Shown here: positions 1-9,190 of the stretch, piece after piece
Layout: every line of letters starts with the position of its first letter
Numbering within the stretch: the stretch's first letter is position 1
Assembly (NCBI RefSeq): GCF_018310535.1
Contig: NZ_CP074102.1
Span: 1,674,001-1,738,000 of the forward strand
DNA: 64,000 nt
Reading direction: 5' to 3'
DNA from: Streptomyces mirabilis
GTDB lineage: Bacteria; Actinomycetota; Actinomycetes; Streptomycetales; Streptomycetaceae
Notes under the pieces: generated by a model
The model's database searches: none
Seen by the model: the letters and a program-made list of their open reading frames with translations, nothing else
Told to the model about the DNA's origin: nothing
Program-made: the position numbers and the translations under genes

Positions 1-539
1 CCCGCTTCATGGGCGAGATCCAGAACGTCATCGACGAGGGCACGCCGGTCGAGGTCGCGGAGAAGGCGGTGGAGCCGCTGGGTCTGCCGATGTCTCCGCT
101 GGTCCTGCTCGAACTGGTCGGCCCCGCGATCGGTCTGCACGTCTCGGAGACCCTCAACCGGGCCTTCCCGGACCGCTTCACGGTCTCCCCGAACCTCGCG
201 GCCGTCGTCAAGGCGGGCAAGCGCGGCTTCTACGTGTACGACTCCGGGAAGCCGGAGCTGGACCCCGAGGTCGCCGCGCTCCTGAAGCAGGGCGATGTCG
301 TCCTCTCCGAGGAGCAGGTGCGCGCCCGTGTCCTGGACGCGGTCGCCCAGGAGATCGGTCTGATGCTCGACGAGGGTGTCGTCGCCGAGGCCCAGGACAT
401 CGACCTCTGCCTGATCACCGGTGCCGGCTGGCCCTTCCACCTGGGCGGTATCACTCCGTACCTGGACCGTGAGGGCGTCTCCGAGCGGGTGACCGGCAAG
501 CGGTTCCTGGAGGTCGGGGTGGCTTCCGTCCCCGCGTAA
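1..539 (+). CDS. 3-hydroxyacyl-CoA dehydrogenase / FadB-type fatty acid oxidation protein, C-terminal part
   Basis: The gene is cut by the left edge; reading frame 3 is open from the first base and about 178 codons remain. The sequence matches the C-terminal 3HCDH helical domains of multifunctional beta-oxidation alpha subunits (FadB/FadJ type): a short 'NRF-MGEI' type entry, a first half-domain with LGLPMSPLVLLELVGPAIG, then a second half-domain with GLMLDEGVVAEAQDIDLCL and a GWPFHLGG motif near the C-terminus. In the full enzyme these domains contribute to substrate binding and dimer contact of the L-3-hydroxyacyl-CoA dehydrogenase that follows enoyl-CoA hydration in fatty acid degradation. 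The catalytic NAD-binding and hydratase domains lie outside the window. The gene ends just before a long perfect hairpin. The family assignment is firm; the exact subfamily is inferred. Confidence 0.9.
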   Translation, partial: RFMGEIQNVIDEGTPVEVAEKAVEPLGLPMSPLVLLELVGPAIGLHVSETLNRAFPDRFTVSPNLAAVVKAGKRGFYVYDSGKPELDPEVAALLKQGDVVLSEEQVRARVLDAVAQEIGLMLDEGVVAEAQDIDLCLITGAGWPFHLGGITPYLDREGVSERVTGKRFLEVGVASVPA

Positions 540-558
540 CCGCTCCGCTCTGTCTCCC

Positions 559-595
559 GGGTGCCCTGTACGCCAACGCGGCGTACAGGGCACCC
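559..595. terminator. Perfect 16-bp hairpin after the fadB-like gene
   Basis: Arms 559-574 and 580-595 are perfectly complementary with a 5-base loop (aacgc). It lies 20 bases after the stop codon of the fadB-like gene and is a strong candidate for its transcription terminator; no U-run follows, as is usual in Streptomyces. Confidence 0.75.
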
Positions 596-605
596 GCCGT
601 TTCCA

Positions 606-670
606 CGCCCCCGCCGCCCCTACCCTCCCCCAAGCCGAGAGCTTGGGGGAGGGTAGGGGCGGCGGGGGCG
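606..670. terminator. Perfect 30-bp hairpin, probable bidirectional terminator
   Basis: Arms 606-635 and 641-670 are perfect inverted repeats of 30 bases around the 5-base loop cgaga. It sits between two convergent genes, 12 bases from the end of the minus-strand beta-propeller gene, and probably stops transcription from both sides. The inner part (ctcccccaagc ... gcttggggga) resembles a dispersed Streptomyces intergenic element, of which another version lies at 26979-27020. Confidence 0.75.
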
Positions 671-681
671 GGAAACGGCTG

Positions 682-1698
682 TCACACCGGGCGCCACGCC
701 TCCAACGCCAAGCCCGGTTCATCCTTGCGCCGGGTGAGAAGCAGCTCCTCACTGCCGGGGGCGAGCGTCGCCGCGACCACCCGCCCCTCCTCGTCCTCCG
801 CCAAAGACACCTCGGCCCCGACAGGAAGCCCAGGACCCGACTCGGTCCACCACGCCCCCGCCGACTCCTGCTCGGTGGGATACGCGGCGAAGACGATCCG
901 ACCACTCGCCGAGCGCTGGGCGAGCAACGTGCAGTCGTAGCCGTCGAGTTCGCAACGGATCGCAGAGACAGGACCGGGGCCCGCCGAGGCGAGCACAGCG
1001 ACAGGCTTGGTGCCCGGGCGCCACGCGCACACGTCACCCACCTCGTCGGTGAAGAAGAGTGTGGTGGCGGAGGGGGACGTGGCGAGGGCGCGGAGGGTGC
1101 CGGGGCGTACCGATGTCTCCAGGGACTCCTGGAGCACCGGCTGCTCGCCCGGCTCCTCCTGGCGCCAGTGGGCGACCCCGTCGGGCACGGCCGCGTACAG
1201 CTCGACGAGCCCGGACTCCCCCGTCACGGCCGCCAGATCCTCCCGTACGTCACTGCCCTTGAGGTCGCGCCACGAATCCCAGCCGCCCTTCTCCTTCTGG
1301 GCGACCATGCTGACCCCGCCGCCCTTGTTGCGCACGAAGACATGGGCGCGCCCCTGCGCGTCGACCGCGACGGCCGGCGTACCGGTGCGATCCCCCGCCT
1401 TGTTGGGGTGCCCGATCGAGTGCCAGTCGAGCGCGGCGAGCCGCGGCCGGAAGTGCGTGGTGTGGACGAGACCGGACTCGCCGGGCACGGTGGGGCGCCA
1501 GGAGACGAGATGGGCGTAGCCGTCGGCGCCCTGGCCGACGGCGAGGACGGGGTGCAGTCGCTGCTCGCCGCCGATGGTGCGCGGTGGGTCCCAGGGGCCG
1601 CCGGGTCCGCGCTCCGCCCGGCAGTGCACGGCGGTGCCCGACAGCAGGTACACACTGAGCCTGCCGTCGCGACCGCGTCTGAGCCATTCGCCGTTCAC
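682..1698 (-). CDS. Hypothetical beta-propeller-like protein (possible 3' part of a broken gene)
   Basis: A 338-residue protein with repeated segments of the type 'P-A-V-A-V-D-A-Q-G-R-A-H-V-F-V-R' and 'TTLFFTDEVGDVCAWRPG', each about 45-50 residues, as in PLL/sialidase-like beta-propeller blades. No signal peptide or membrane segment is seen and no catalytic motif was recognised. The GTG start at 1698 has AAGGTG a few bases upstream. It is preceded, in exactly the same reading frame, by the end of the upstream ORF: only a TAA codon and three more codons separate them. This could therefore be an independent, translationally coupled gene, or the last third of one long gene interrupted by a nonsense mutation. 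Function unknown. Confidence 0.5.
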   Translation of the reverse strand: MNGEWLRRGRDGRLSVYLLSGTAVHCRAERGPGGPWDPPRTIGGEQRLHPVLAVGQGADGYAHLVSWRPTVPGESGLVHTTHFRPRLAALDWHSIGHPNKAGDRTGTPAVAVDAQGRAHVFVRNKGGGVSMVAQKEKGGWDSWRDLKGSDVREDLAAVTGESGLVELYAAVPDGVAHWRQEEPGEQPVLQESLETSVRPGTLRALATSPSATTLFFTDEVGDVCAWRPGTKPVAVLASAGPGPVSAIRCELDGYDCTLLAQRSASGRIVFAAYPTEQESAGAWWTESGPGLPVGAEVSLAEDEEGRVVAATLAPGSEELLLTRRKDEPGLALEAWRPV

Positions 1699-1707
1699 CG
1701 GTTCACC

Positions 1708-3250
1708 TTAATCCGGGGCCCGGCCGTCATCGCCAGGGGCCCAGGGGCTGCCCTCGGCGTCGCGTGCCATCGCGGGGGCGTGGGTGAACATGTCGCCCGA
1801 CTCGCGCCAGTGCGTGCCGGAGATGTCCTTGCACCTGAGGGTGTCGTCGAGGGTGAAAGGGCCGCCGGGTTCGGGCTGGTACCAGCGCCATACGGTGTTC
1901 TTGCCGGGGAAGTACAGCTCCACCGTGCCGTTCTCGGTGGTGAGGGCCGTACCCGCGTCCTGGACGAAGGAGCCGCCGAGGTCCTCCCAGGGGGCCCAGG
2001 CGCCCGGCTCGACCCTGCGCTCGCCGCACAGGACGCACGACAGGGTGATGCCGGTGTCGGTCACCTCGACCGAGGTGCACTCGGCGTGTTCCTGGCGCGG
2101 CACGGAGCGCAGCATCAGCCGGCCGTTGGGCCGGGCGTAGGGGAGGTTCCAGCCGACGGAGCGGGTCGTCGGGCGGGCCATGAGGCGGGCGCGGGCGTCG
2201 ATGAGCGCCCGGGTGTCGCGCAGGCCCGCCTTCATGTGCACGGCGGGCGACTTCGGGCTGCGCATGGTCACCTGCCGGCGTCCGTCGCCGAGTTCGTCGA
2301 GGGCGGACGGGATGAGGGCGGCCGTGTAGCGGGTACCGCCGTTGTCCAGGGTTCCGCGGACGGTGCGCAGCGGCAGGTCGGGGCGGCGGTCGTCGTCGGA
2401 GGGCTTGTGGCTCAGCACGAACTGCCGGCGCCGGCGGCCCTCCCCAGGGCCGTCGGCGGCGAACCGCAGCCGGCCCGCGTCGTCCGCCGTGACGTCCACG
2501 GTGGCCGCGCCGAGGGAGACCGGGGGCACGGTGACCGCCGCCCATCAGCAGCGCGCGTCCGGCGAGGCCCAGTTCCCGTGCCAGGGTACGGAGTCTGCCC
2601 GCTCCACCACCGTCGCCGTAGATGCGCAACTGACCGAGGACCAGGAAGCCCGCCGGGTCGCTCCACACCATGCCGACACGCAGCACCCGCGAGGCGTGGG
2701 TGACGTGCCGGCCGCGCCGGGAGCCCCACAGCGCCGTACGGCCCGTCGCCTTGTCGCCGTGGCAGGCGCTCACGTAGACGGGTCCGCCGCGCGCGGAGTG
2801 GTCCAGGGCCCGGCGGACCCGGTCACGGTCGGCCTCGGCGACGGCGACGGCGACGGCGACGGCCAGGCTGGAGCGGAAGTCGGAGTTCCCGCGGATCGCG
2901 AAGTAGTCGACACCCGCCTCCTCCAGGAGGCTCGCCACCAGTTCGAGGTTGGCCTCGCGCAGCCCGAGCGGCGACACCGTGGGGCGTAAGAGGGCGATCT
3001 GCGCGCCCCGGCCGGGGAGCACCGCTAGCCGCTCGCCCTCGCCGAACAGCTGCGGCCAGCGGCGGCGGGCCCGCAGGCCGCGGAAGAGCCGGGCCCCCGG
3101 AGTGACGGACCGGAGCCGGCGCAGCAGCTGCTTGAGCGCCATGCACAGCCGCATCGGCACGCGCCGCGCGATCCGGCGTCTGAGGCCGGTGGGGACCAGG
3201 GTGCGGTACACCCCGACCGCGGCGGACGCCTCTGGGTTGCCAGTGCTCAC
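1708..3250 (-). pseudogene. Broken gene: N-terminal part resembling the leader region of Stealth-type sugar-phosphate transferases, then a frameshift
   Basis: From the GTG at 3250 a frame reads about 240 residues of plausible protein (basic N-terminus, then REANLELVASLLEEAGVDYF and DPAGFLVLG segments). At about 2535-2540 the coherent frame changes: the first frame becomes Arg/Pro/Gly-rich nonsense for 270 codons, while the -1/+1 frame continues as sensible sequence (LGAATVDVTADDAGRLRF onwards) to a TAA at 1708. Removing one G in the run GGGCGGCGGTCACC would fuse the two. The first part resembles, from memory, the N-terminal region that precedes the conserved CR1-CR4 blocks of actinobacterial Stealth capsular polysaccharide phosphotransferases, but none of the CR motifs is visible. 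The second part looks like an Ig-like/propeller module. A sequencing error cannot be excluded. Confidence 0.5.
2837..2863. repeat. GGCGAC hexanucleotide repeat (4 copies)
   Basis: Four consecutive ggcgac units plus a partial fifth. On the minus strand they encode an Ala-Val run in the broken gene. Because the unit is 6 bp, copy-number change would lengthen the run without shifting the frame. Confidence 0.8.
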
Positions 3251-3401
3251 GAATGCGTGTCCGGGTCTTCGGGTTCCCCGTGCTCGAAGGCGGAGGCGGC
3301 AGAGGAGCCACGAGCCCCATCACAGGTTGAACGTTTCCTCAAACTCGTGTGACGGCCGTTCAAACGGATGTCCAAACGGCTGTTCGTGCGACGCTGGTCG
3401 G

Positions 3402-3776
3402 ATGACCGACCAGCCTCTGCTCGTGATCATCGACGCCGCCAACGTCGTCGGCTCCGTCCCCGACGGCTGGTGGCGCGACCGCCGGGGTGCCGCGGAGCGG
3501 CTGCGGGACCGGCTCGCCCTGGACGGACTGCCCGAGCACGAGGGTCCGGTGGAGCTGGTCCTCGTGGTGGAGGGCGCTGCCAAGGGTGTGGAGTCCGTCC
3601 CCGGTGTACGGGTCGTGGAGGCACCCGGCAGCGGCGACGACCGCATCGTGGAGGTGGTGGCCGAGGCCGGTGACCGCCCTGTCCTGGTCATCACGGCGGA
3701 CCGTGAACTGCGGCGCAGGGTGACCGAGTCGGGCGCGGAGGTGGCGGGCCCGCGGACGGTACGGGGGCCGACCTGA
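3402..3776 (+). CDS. Small NYN/PIN-like protein (annotated in streptomycetes as NTP pyrophosphohydrolase)
   Basis: A 124-residue protein. The start ATG at 3402 is chosen because the conserved sequence begins there (TDQPLLVIIDAANVVGS); the frame is open for 150 codons upstream but that part is antisense to the broken locus. The N-terminal strand with IIDAANVVG, the middle strand LVLVVEG and the C-terminal GDDRIVEVV...VLVITADRELRRRV pattern, with acidic residues at the ends of parallel strands, fit the NYN/PIN-like nuclease fold (D-N ... D-D ... T-x-D). Actinobacterial homologues are often called NTP pyrophosphohydrolase, for which I see no Nudix or MazG motif. It stands alone between convergent or divergent minus-strand genes. 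RNA cleavage is an inference from the fold. Confidence 0.75.
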   Translation: MTDQPLLVIIDAANVVGSVPDGWWRDRRGAAERLRDRLALDGLPEHEGPVELVLVVEGAAKGVESVPGVRVVEAPGSGDDRIVEVVAEAGDRPVLVITADRELRRRVTESGAEVAGPRTVRGPT

Positions 3777-3848
3777 GCGGGCGCGCGACCGGTGGGCCGG
3801 GGCAGCGGGGCCGCGCCGCACACCCGGGCTCGCCGCACCCGCTCAGGA

Positions 3849-5348
3849 TCAGTCCGGCGGCCCCGTGCGGGCGTACAGCACCGCCCCGTCCACCGTGCCC
3901 GCCTCCTCGTAGCCCTCGGCCAGCAGCCGGCGCAGCGAGCGGACCCGGTCGGGGGTGTAAGGCTTTCCCCGGGAGTCGTCGACGACGAGGGCCGGTGGGT
4001 GGGCTGTCAGCTCCGCGCGGAACACCGGCCAGGCGCCCTCGACGGCGTACTTCTCGCCGACCTGGGGACCGTCGCGGCCCCCGCTGTAGTTGGTGAGGAG
4101 CCCGGCGGTCAGATAGCGGCTGGCGGGGGTCCGGTTCGCCAGCCAGTACGTCTCCGGGTGTATGCCCCACACGAGGACGCGGTCCCCGGGATCCGTACGG
4201 TGGTCCAGGGCGGCGGCGAGGCGCTGGGCGTGGCCGAGTTCGGGGCGTGGCGCGAGCAGGCCCCAGGCCAGGAACAGCGCGCAGCAGCAGGCCGAGGCGA
4301 GGACGGCGGTCATCAGGCGGTCGCGGGGCAGGACCTGGAGCGCGGCCGTCGCCAACAGGGCCACGGACGGGATGAGTTGCAGGTAGTAGTGGCCGAAGAA
4401 GTGGAAGCCGACCAGGACCGCCACCGCCGACGAGGCTAGCCACAGCCAGAGTTCGGCCGCGCCGGTGCGGGCCACGCGCAGCGCCCGCAGGATCGGCGGG
4501 ATCAGGCCCGCGCAGGCCGCCGCGAGGATCCCCGTGTTGGTCAACCCCCGTGACAGGACGTGGAGTTCGGAGCCCGTGAAGGAGACATAGGAGCCCGAAC
4601 CGGTGACCGTCCAGAACAGGAAACCCGCCGGGGAGGTGAGCAGCGCCGCGCCGAGGACCGGGGCGACCACGCCAACTCCCAGCCAGAGCAGGCCTCTTCG
4701 GGAGGTCGTCTCCTGTCGCCACAGCATCCAGAGCACCGGCACGAGCACCACCCCGCCGGTCTGCTTGGTGAGGAAGGAGCAGGCCACGGCCACCCCCGCG
4801 GCGCCCCAGCGGCGCCGGTCGGCGCACCACATCGCGGCCGTCGTGCAGGGCAGTATGAAGACCTCGAAGGTCGCCGCCTGCGCGTCCTCGGGGTTGAGCC
4901 CGATCGAGACCAGCACGTACAGCACCCCGGCCGTGCGCCCGGCCGGATCCCCCCAGCGGCGCCGGGCCAGCGAGGCCAGCAGCACGGCGGTCGACAGCTG
5001 GGCCACGATCGCGAGGACCCGCACCGACGTCAGCGAACCGGAGCCGAACACCGCGAACGCCGCCTCGTACAGCCACGGCACGAGCGGCGGTTTGCGGTCC
5101 ACGACGGTCTCGTACAGCTCTCCCCCGCCCGCCAGTATCCGCGCCTGTACGGCGAGATAGCCCTCGTCGGGGTTCCACAGCGGCCGTACGAAGGAGGGGG
5201 CCCGGGTGAGGCAGACGAGCACCCCGAGGACGGGCAGCAGCCGTCTCCAGTAGCCGGGGCCCGACATCCGTGACGCGGCTACGGAGCGTGGTGTTTCCAG
5301 GAGCCCGGCGAGCATACGGTGCACGCTATCCGCCCCCGCGGTCTCCAC
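3849..5348 (-). CDS. Integral membrane glycosyltransferase, ArnT/PMT (GT39/GT83) type
   Basis: About 499 residues with roughly ten to twelve hydrophobic segments. After the first membrane helix (residues about 35-50) comes WNPDEGYLAVQARIL, the acidic periplasm-facing motif expected after TM1 in ArnT/PMT-type enzymes, followed by ETVVDRKPPLVPWLY, also typical of this family. Such enzymes transfer a sugar from a polyprenyl-phosphate donor to an acceptor at the outer face of the membrane. The C-terminal 120 residues form a soluble domain (VLVWGIHPETYWLANR). The GTG start at 5348 is the longest option; a later GTG/ATG near residue 8-11 is possible. The acceptor cannot be told from context: neighbours are a NYN-like protein and an amino-acid permease. 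Confidence 0.85.
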   Translation of the reverse strand: METAGADSVHRMLAGLLETPRSVAASRMSGPGYWRRLLPVLGVLVCLTRAPSFVRPLWNPDEGYLAVQARILAGGGELYETVVDRKPPLVPWLYEAAFAVFGSGSLTSVRVLAIVAQLSTAVLLASLARRRWGDPAGRTAGVLYVLVSIGLNPEDAQAATFEVFILPCTTAAMWCADRRRWGAAGVAVACSFLTKQTGGVVLVPVLWMLWRQETTSRRGLLWLGVGVVAPVLGAALLTSPAGFLFWTVTGSGSYVSFTGSELHVLSRGLTNTGILAAACAGLIPPILRALRVARTGAAELWLWLASSAVAVLVGFHFFGHYYLQLIPSVALLATAALQVLPRDRLMTAVLASACCCALFLAWGLLAPRPELGHAQRLAAALDHRTDPGDRVLVWGIHPETYWLANRTPASRYLTAGLLTNYSGGRDGPQVGEKYAVEGAWPVFRAELTAHPPALVVDDSRGKPYTPDRVRSLRRLLAEGYEEAGTVDGAVLYARTGPPD

Positions 5349-5389
5349 CGATGCGGGACATACGGGGCCGGAGCATCAATAGGGGCCGA

Positions 5390-6910
5390 TCACTGGGTGT
5401 TGGGGCGCGGCGGGTGCACCGCGGCCTCGGTCGTCTCCTCGCGCCGCTCGAGACGGCTGTGCGAGCGGCCGTACAGGAAGTAGACGACGAAGCCGATCAC
5501 CATCCAGATCGCGAACCGCAGCCAGGTCTCGGCGGGCAGGTTGAGCATCAGCCAGAGCGAGGCGAGGACGGAGACGATCGGGACGAGCGGGACCAGCGGG
5601 GTGCGGAAGGAGCGGTGCAGGTCGGGGCGGGTGTGGCGGAGGATGACGACGCCGATCGCGACGACGACGAAGGCGAAGAGCGTACCGATGTTGACCAGTT
5701 CGGCCAGTTCGCTGAGGCTGGTGAAGCCCGCCACGATCGCGATGATCACGCCGAGCAGGATGGTCGGCCGGTGCGGGGTGCGGAACCTCGGGTGGACCCG
5801 GGAGAAGAACCGCGGCAGCAGTCCGTCGCGGCTCATCGCGAAGAAGACCCGGGTCTGGCCGAGCAGCAGGATCATGCAGACCGTGGTCAGACCGACGGCG
5901 GCGCCGAAGCTGATGACACCCGCGTACCAGGGGTGCCCGGTCGCCTTGAAGGCGTCGGCGAGCGGGGCGTCGATGGACAGCCGGTCGTACCTCTGCATGC
6001 CCGTGACAACGATCGACACGGCCACGTAGAGAGCGGTGCAGATGAAGAGCGAGCCCATGATGCCGCGCGGCATGTCCCGCTGCGGGTTCTTGGTCTCCTC
6101 GGCGGCCGTCGCCACCACGTCGAAGCCGATGAAGGCGAAGAAGACGACGGAGGCGGCGGTGAAGATGCCCATCACACCGAAGTTGGTGGGTGTGTAGCCG
6201 AAGATGAGCTGGACGAGCGGGGCATTGAGACTGCTGCCCGCCTCCTGGGCCTGCACCTTGGGGATGAAGGGCGTGTAGTTGTCGCCCACGATGAAGAAGG
6301 CGCCCGCGATGATCACGATCATCACGACGGTGACCTTGACGGCGACCACGACCGTGGTGACGCGGGCCGAGAGCTTCACGCCGATGACCAGGATCGCCGT
6401 GAGCACCAGCACCAGCGCGGCGGCGAGGATGTCGAAGCCGAACCCGGCGGCCCCCTCACGCCCGCTGAGATAGCCCGGCAGATGCCAGCCCGCGTTGTCC
6501 AGGAGCGAGCGCACATACCCCGACCAGCCGACGGCCACCACCGCCGTACCGAGCGCGAACTCCAGCACCAGGTCCCAGCCGATGATCCAGGCGGGCAGCT
6601 CACCGAGCGAGGCGTACGCGAAGGTGTACGCGGACCCCGCCACCGGGACCGTGGAGGCGAACTCCGCGTAGCACAGCGCCGCCAGGGCACAGACGACACC
6701 CGCGACGACGAACGCCAGCGAGACCGAGGGTCCCGCGTTCTCCTTGGCGACCTTGCCGGTGAGGACGAAGATGCCGGTGCCGATGATGACACCGACGCCG
6801 AAGACGGTGAGATCCAGAGCCGACAGCGACTTCTTGAGTGCGTGCTCCGGCTCCTCAGTGTCCAAGATCGACTGTTCGACCTTCTTCGTCCTGAAGAGGG
6901 TGCTGCTCAC
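5390..6910 (-). CDS. APC-family amino acid permease
   Basis: 506 residues, twelve predicted membrane segments. The first segment carries GVGVIIGTGIFVLTG, the glycine-rich TM1 signature of APC-superfamily (cationic/basic amino-acid type) transporters, followed by CALAALCYAEFASTVPVAGS and FFAFIGFDVVATAAEETKNP, both family hallmarks. The GTG start at 6910 is preferred to the longer ORF start because GGAGGT lies 5 bases upstream and homologues begin SSTLFRTKKVEQSI. It would import amino acids by proton symport or exchange across the cytoplasmic membrane; specificity is not evident. It stands alone, with a strong hairpin upstream (6996-7036) separating it from dxs. A second, diverged APC permease lies at 51.9-53.4 kb. 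Confidence 0.92.
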   Translation of the reverse strand: MSSTLFRTKKVEQSILDTEEPEHALKKSLSALDLTVFGVGVIIGTGIFVLTGKVAKENAGPSVSLAFVVAGVVCALAALCYAEFASTVPVAGSAYTFAYASLGELPAWIIGWDLVLEFALGTAVVAVGWSGYVRSLLDNAGWHLPGYLSGREGAAGFGFDILAAALVLVLTAILVIGVKLSARVTTVVVAVKVTVVMIVIIAGAFFIVGDNYTPFIPKVQAQEAGSSLNAPLVQLIFGYTPTNFGVMGIFTAASVVFFAFIGFDVVATAAEETKNPQRDMPRGIMGSLFICTALYVAVSIVVTGMQRYDRLSIDAPLADAFKATGHPWYAGVISFGAAVGLTTVCMILLLGQTRVFFAMSRDGLLPRFFSRVHPRFRTPHRPTILLGVIIAIVAGFTSLSELAELVNIGTLFAFVVVAIGVVILRHTRPDLHRSFRTPLVPLVPIVSVLASLWLMLNLPAETWLRFAIWMVIGFVVYFLYGRSHSRLERREETTEAAVHPPRPNTQ

Positions 6911-6995
6911 GGGCCTACCTCCACGCTTGGTGTCCTCGACATGATCGAGGGGGCGTGCACCGCGCATGCCCGGGTACGGTCGAATTAACGCAAAT

Positions 6996-7036
6996 GGGCC
7001 GGTTTCGCCACCCGTGCGGGGTGGCGAAACCGGCCC
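6996..7036. terminator. 17-bp perfect hairpin after dxs
   Basis: Arms 6996-7012 (gggccggtttcgccacc) and 7020-7036 are perfectly complementary around a 7-base loop. It lies 28 bases past the dxs stop and insulates the permease gene from dxs readthrough. Confidence 0.85.
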
Positions 7037-7063
7037 AACGGACCTGCGTTCGACCGTGGTACG

Positions 7064-8995
7064 TCAGTCGCGGGCGGGCTCCACCGAGTCCACCGCCTGC
7101 GCGGCGGCCCCCGGGAAGCGGCCGTCGAGCTTGGAGACGAGACCGGTGACCTGACGGGCGATGTCCGGTGCGGTCAGGCCGATCTCCGCCATGACCTCGG
7201 CGCGCGAGGCGTGGTCGAGGAAGCGCGGCGGGATGCCGAAGTCGCGCAGCGGGACGTCGACGCCCGCGTCCCGCAGCGCCTGCGCGATCGTCGAGCCGAC
7301 GCCGCCGACCCGGGAGTTGTCCTCGACGGTGACGACCACGCGGTGCTGCTCGGCGAGCGGGGCCATGGCCTCGTCGACCGGCTTGACCCAGCGCGGGTCG
7401 ACGACGGTCGTGGAGATGCCCTGCTGGTCGAGGAGGCCGGCGATCTCCAGGCACATCGGCGCGAGGGCGCCGACGGAGACGAGGAGCACGTCGGGCGCGT
7501 CGGTGCCCGGCTCACGCAGCACGTCCATGCCGCCGATCCGGCCCACCGCGGGCACCGCCGGACCCACCGCGCCCTTGGAGAAGCGGACCACGGTCGGCGC
7601 GTCGGTCACGTCGACGGCCTCGCGCAGCTGGGCACGGACCTGGTCGGCGTCACGCGGCGCGGCGAGCCTGAGGCCCGGCACGACCTGAAGGATCGACATG
7701 TCCCACATGCCGTTGTGCGAGGCGCCGTCGGTACCGGTGACGCCCGCGCGGTCCAGCACGAACGTCACGCCGCACTTGTGCAGGGCCACGTCCATCAGGA
7801 CCTGGTCGAAGGCACGGTTGAGGAAAGTCGCGTAGACGGCGAAGACGGGGTGCAGTCCGCCGGTCGCCAGGCCCGCCGCCGACACGGCGCCGTGCTGCTC
7901 CGCGATGCCGACGTCGTAGACCCGTTTGGGGAAGGCCTTGGCGAACTTGTCGAGGCCGACCGGCTGGAGCATCGCGGCCGTGATGGCGACCACGTCCTTG
8001 CGCTCCTGGCCGAGCTTGACCATCTCCTCGCCGAAGACGGAGGTCCAGTCGGCGCCCGACGAGGCGATCGGCAGGCCCGTGTCGGGGTGGATCTTGCCGA
8101 CGGCGTGGAAGCGGTCCGCCTCGTCCTGCAGGGCGGGCTGGTAGCCGCGGCCCTTCTCGGTGAGGCAGTGCACGATGACCGGGCCGCCGAAGCGCTTGGC
8201 GCGGGCCAGCGCCGACTCCAGGGCCTCGATGTCGTGACCGTCGATCGGGCCGACGTACTTCAGGCCCAGGTCCTCGAACATGCCCTGCGGGGCGATGAAG
8301 TCCTTGAGGCCCTTCTTGGCGCCGTGCAGGGTCTCGTAGAGCGGCCTGCCGACGACCGGCGTGCGCTCCAGGAGGTCCTTCCCACGGGCGAGGAAGCGCT
8401 CGTAGCCGTCCGTGGTGCGCAGGGTCGCCAGGTGGTTCGCGAGGCCGCCGATCGTGGGGGCGTACGAACGCTCGTTGTCGTTGACGACGATGACCAGGTG
8501 GCGGTCCTTGGCGTCCGCGATGTTGTTGAGTGCCTCCCAGGCCATGCCGCCGGTGAGAGCGCCGTCACCGATGACGGCGACCACGTGGTCGTTCCTGTCG
8601 AGCACCTCGTTGGCCTTCGCCAGACCGTCGGCCCAGCCGAGGACCGTGGAGGCGTGCGAGTTCTCGATCACGTCGTGCTCGGACTCGGCCTGCGAGGGGT
8701 AGCCGGACAGGCCGCCCTTCATCTTCAGCTTCGAGAAGTCCTGACGGCCGGTGAGCAGCTTGTGGACGTAGGACTGGTGACCGGTGTCCCACAGCACCCT
8801 GTCTTTCGGCGACTCGAAGACGCGGTGCAGGGCGATGGTGAGCTCCACGACACCGAGATTGGGGCCGAGGTGGCCGCCTGTCTTGGAGACCGCGTCGACG
8901 AGAAAGGTCCTGATCTCGCCGGCCAGCTGGTCCAGCTGCTCCAGGCTGAGCCGGTCCAGATCGCGCGGTCCCGTGATGCGGGTCAGCAGCGGCAC
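7064..8995 (-). CDS. dxs: 1-deoxy-D-xylulose-5-phosphate synthase
   Basis: 643 residues, the usual DXS length. It makes 1-deoxy-D-xylulose 5-phosphate from pyruvate and glyceraldehyde 3-phosphate with thiamine diphosphate, the first step of the MEP isoprenoid pathway. Visible motifs: [15 protein letters not shown] and [14 protein letters not shown] near the N-terminus, the ThDP motif [16 protein letters not shown] (about residues 150-165), the acidic catalytic region in [17 protein letters not shown] and the transketolase C-terminal domain ending [15 protein letters not shown] ([12 protein letters not shown]). The GTG at 8995 is selected since AAGGAGG lies 6 bases upstream; the ORF extends 37 codons further without homology. 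In S. coelicolor a dxs copy occupies the same position beside xylFGH (from memory). Upstream lies the xyl terminator hairpin. Confidence 0.97.
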   Translation of the reverse strand: MPLLTRITGPRDLDRLSLEQLDQLAGEIRTFLVDAVSKTGGHLGPNLGVVELTIALHRVFESPKDRVLWDTGHQSYVHKLLTGRQDFSKLKMKGGLSGYPSQAESEHDVIENSHASTVLGWADGLAKANEVLDRNDHVVAVIGDGALTGGMAWEALNNIADAKDRHLVIVVNDNERSYAPTIGGLANHLATLRTTDGYERFLARGKDLLERTPVVGRPLYETLHGAKKGLKDFIAPQGMFEDLGLKYVGPIDGHDIEALESALARAKRFGGPVIVHCLTEKGRGYQPALQDEADRFHAVGKIHPDTGLPIASSGADWTSVFGEEMVKLGQERKDVVAITAAMLQPVGLDKFAKAFPKRVYDVGIAEQHGAVSAAGLATGGLHPVFAVYATFLNRAFDQVLMDVALHKCGVTFVLDRAGVTGTDGASHNGMWDMSILQVVPGLRLAAPRDADQVRAQLREAVDVTDAPTVVRFSKGAVGPAVPAVGRIGGMDVLREPGTDAPDVLLVSVGALAPMCLEIAGLLDQQGISTTVVDPRWVKPVDEAMAPLAEQHRVVVTVEDNSRVGGVGSTIAQALRDAGVDVPLRDFGIPPRFLDHASRAEVMAEIGLTAPDIARQVTGLVSKLDGRFPGAAAQAVDSVEPARD

Positions 8996-9067
8996 CCGTG
9001 CCTCCTTGCAGTAGAGCTGTTCGAGCTTTGCCGGGCCTGTCGAGTCTAATGTTCCGCCAGGACATGA

Positions 9068-9101
9068 CTGTGCCCGGCACCGCCATTGGTACCGGGCACA
9101 G
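9068..9101. terminator. Hairpin terminator of the xyl operon
   Basis: Arms 9068-9081 and 9088-9101 pair over 14 bp with one G-T type mismatch and a 6-base loop. It lies about 90 bases after the xylH stop and in the 5' region of dxs, so it may separate the two minus-strand units. Confidence 0.7.
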
Positions 9102-9133
9102 GTCAAAGGGGGCTGCGTGCAGCGCGCCCCTCA

Positions 9134-9153
9134 GGGGCGCGGGGAACTGCGCG
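9134..9153. repeat. Dispersed Streptomyces intergenic repeat, copy 1
   Basis: The 20-base core ggggcgcggggaactgcgcg, flanked by a short 'cccctca' arm and 'accagcc', occurs here and again identically at 58080-58099 and 63538-63557. All three copies lie in intergenic spaces close to gene ends. Such elements are common in Streptomyces genomes; their role is unknown. Confidence 0.85.
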
Positions 9154-9190
9154 ACCAGCCACAGCCGGCCCGCAGCTTCCCTGCAAACCG

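Noticed and set aside
643..2703. 686-residue plus-strand open frame
   Set aside because: It is antisense to the beta-propeller gene and the broken locus, made of Arg/Gly/Pro/Ala-rich low-complexity residues with no recognisable domain, a usual GC-rich shadow.
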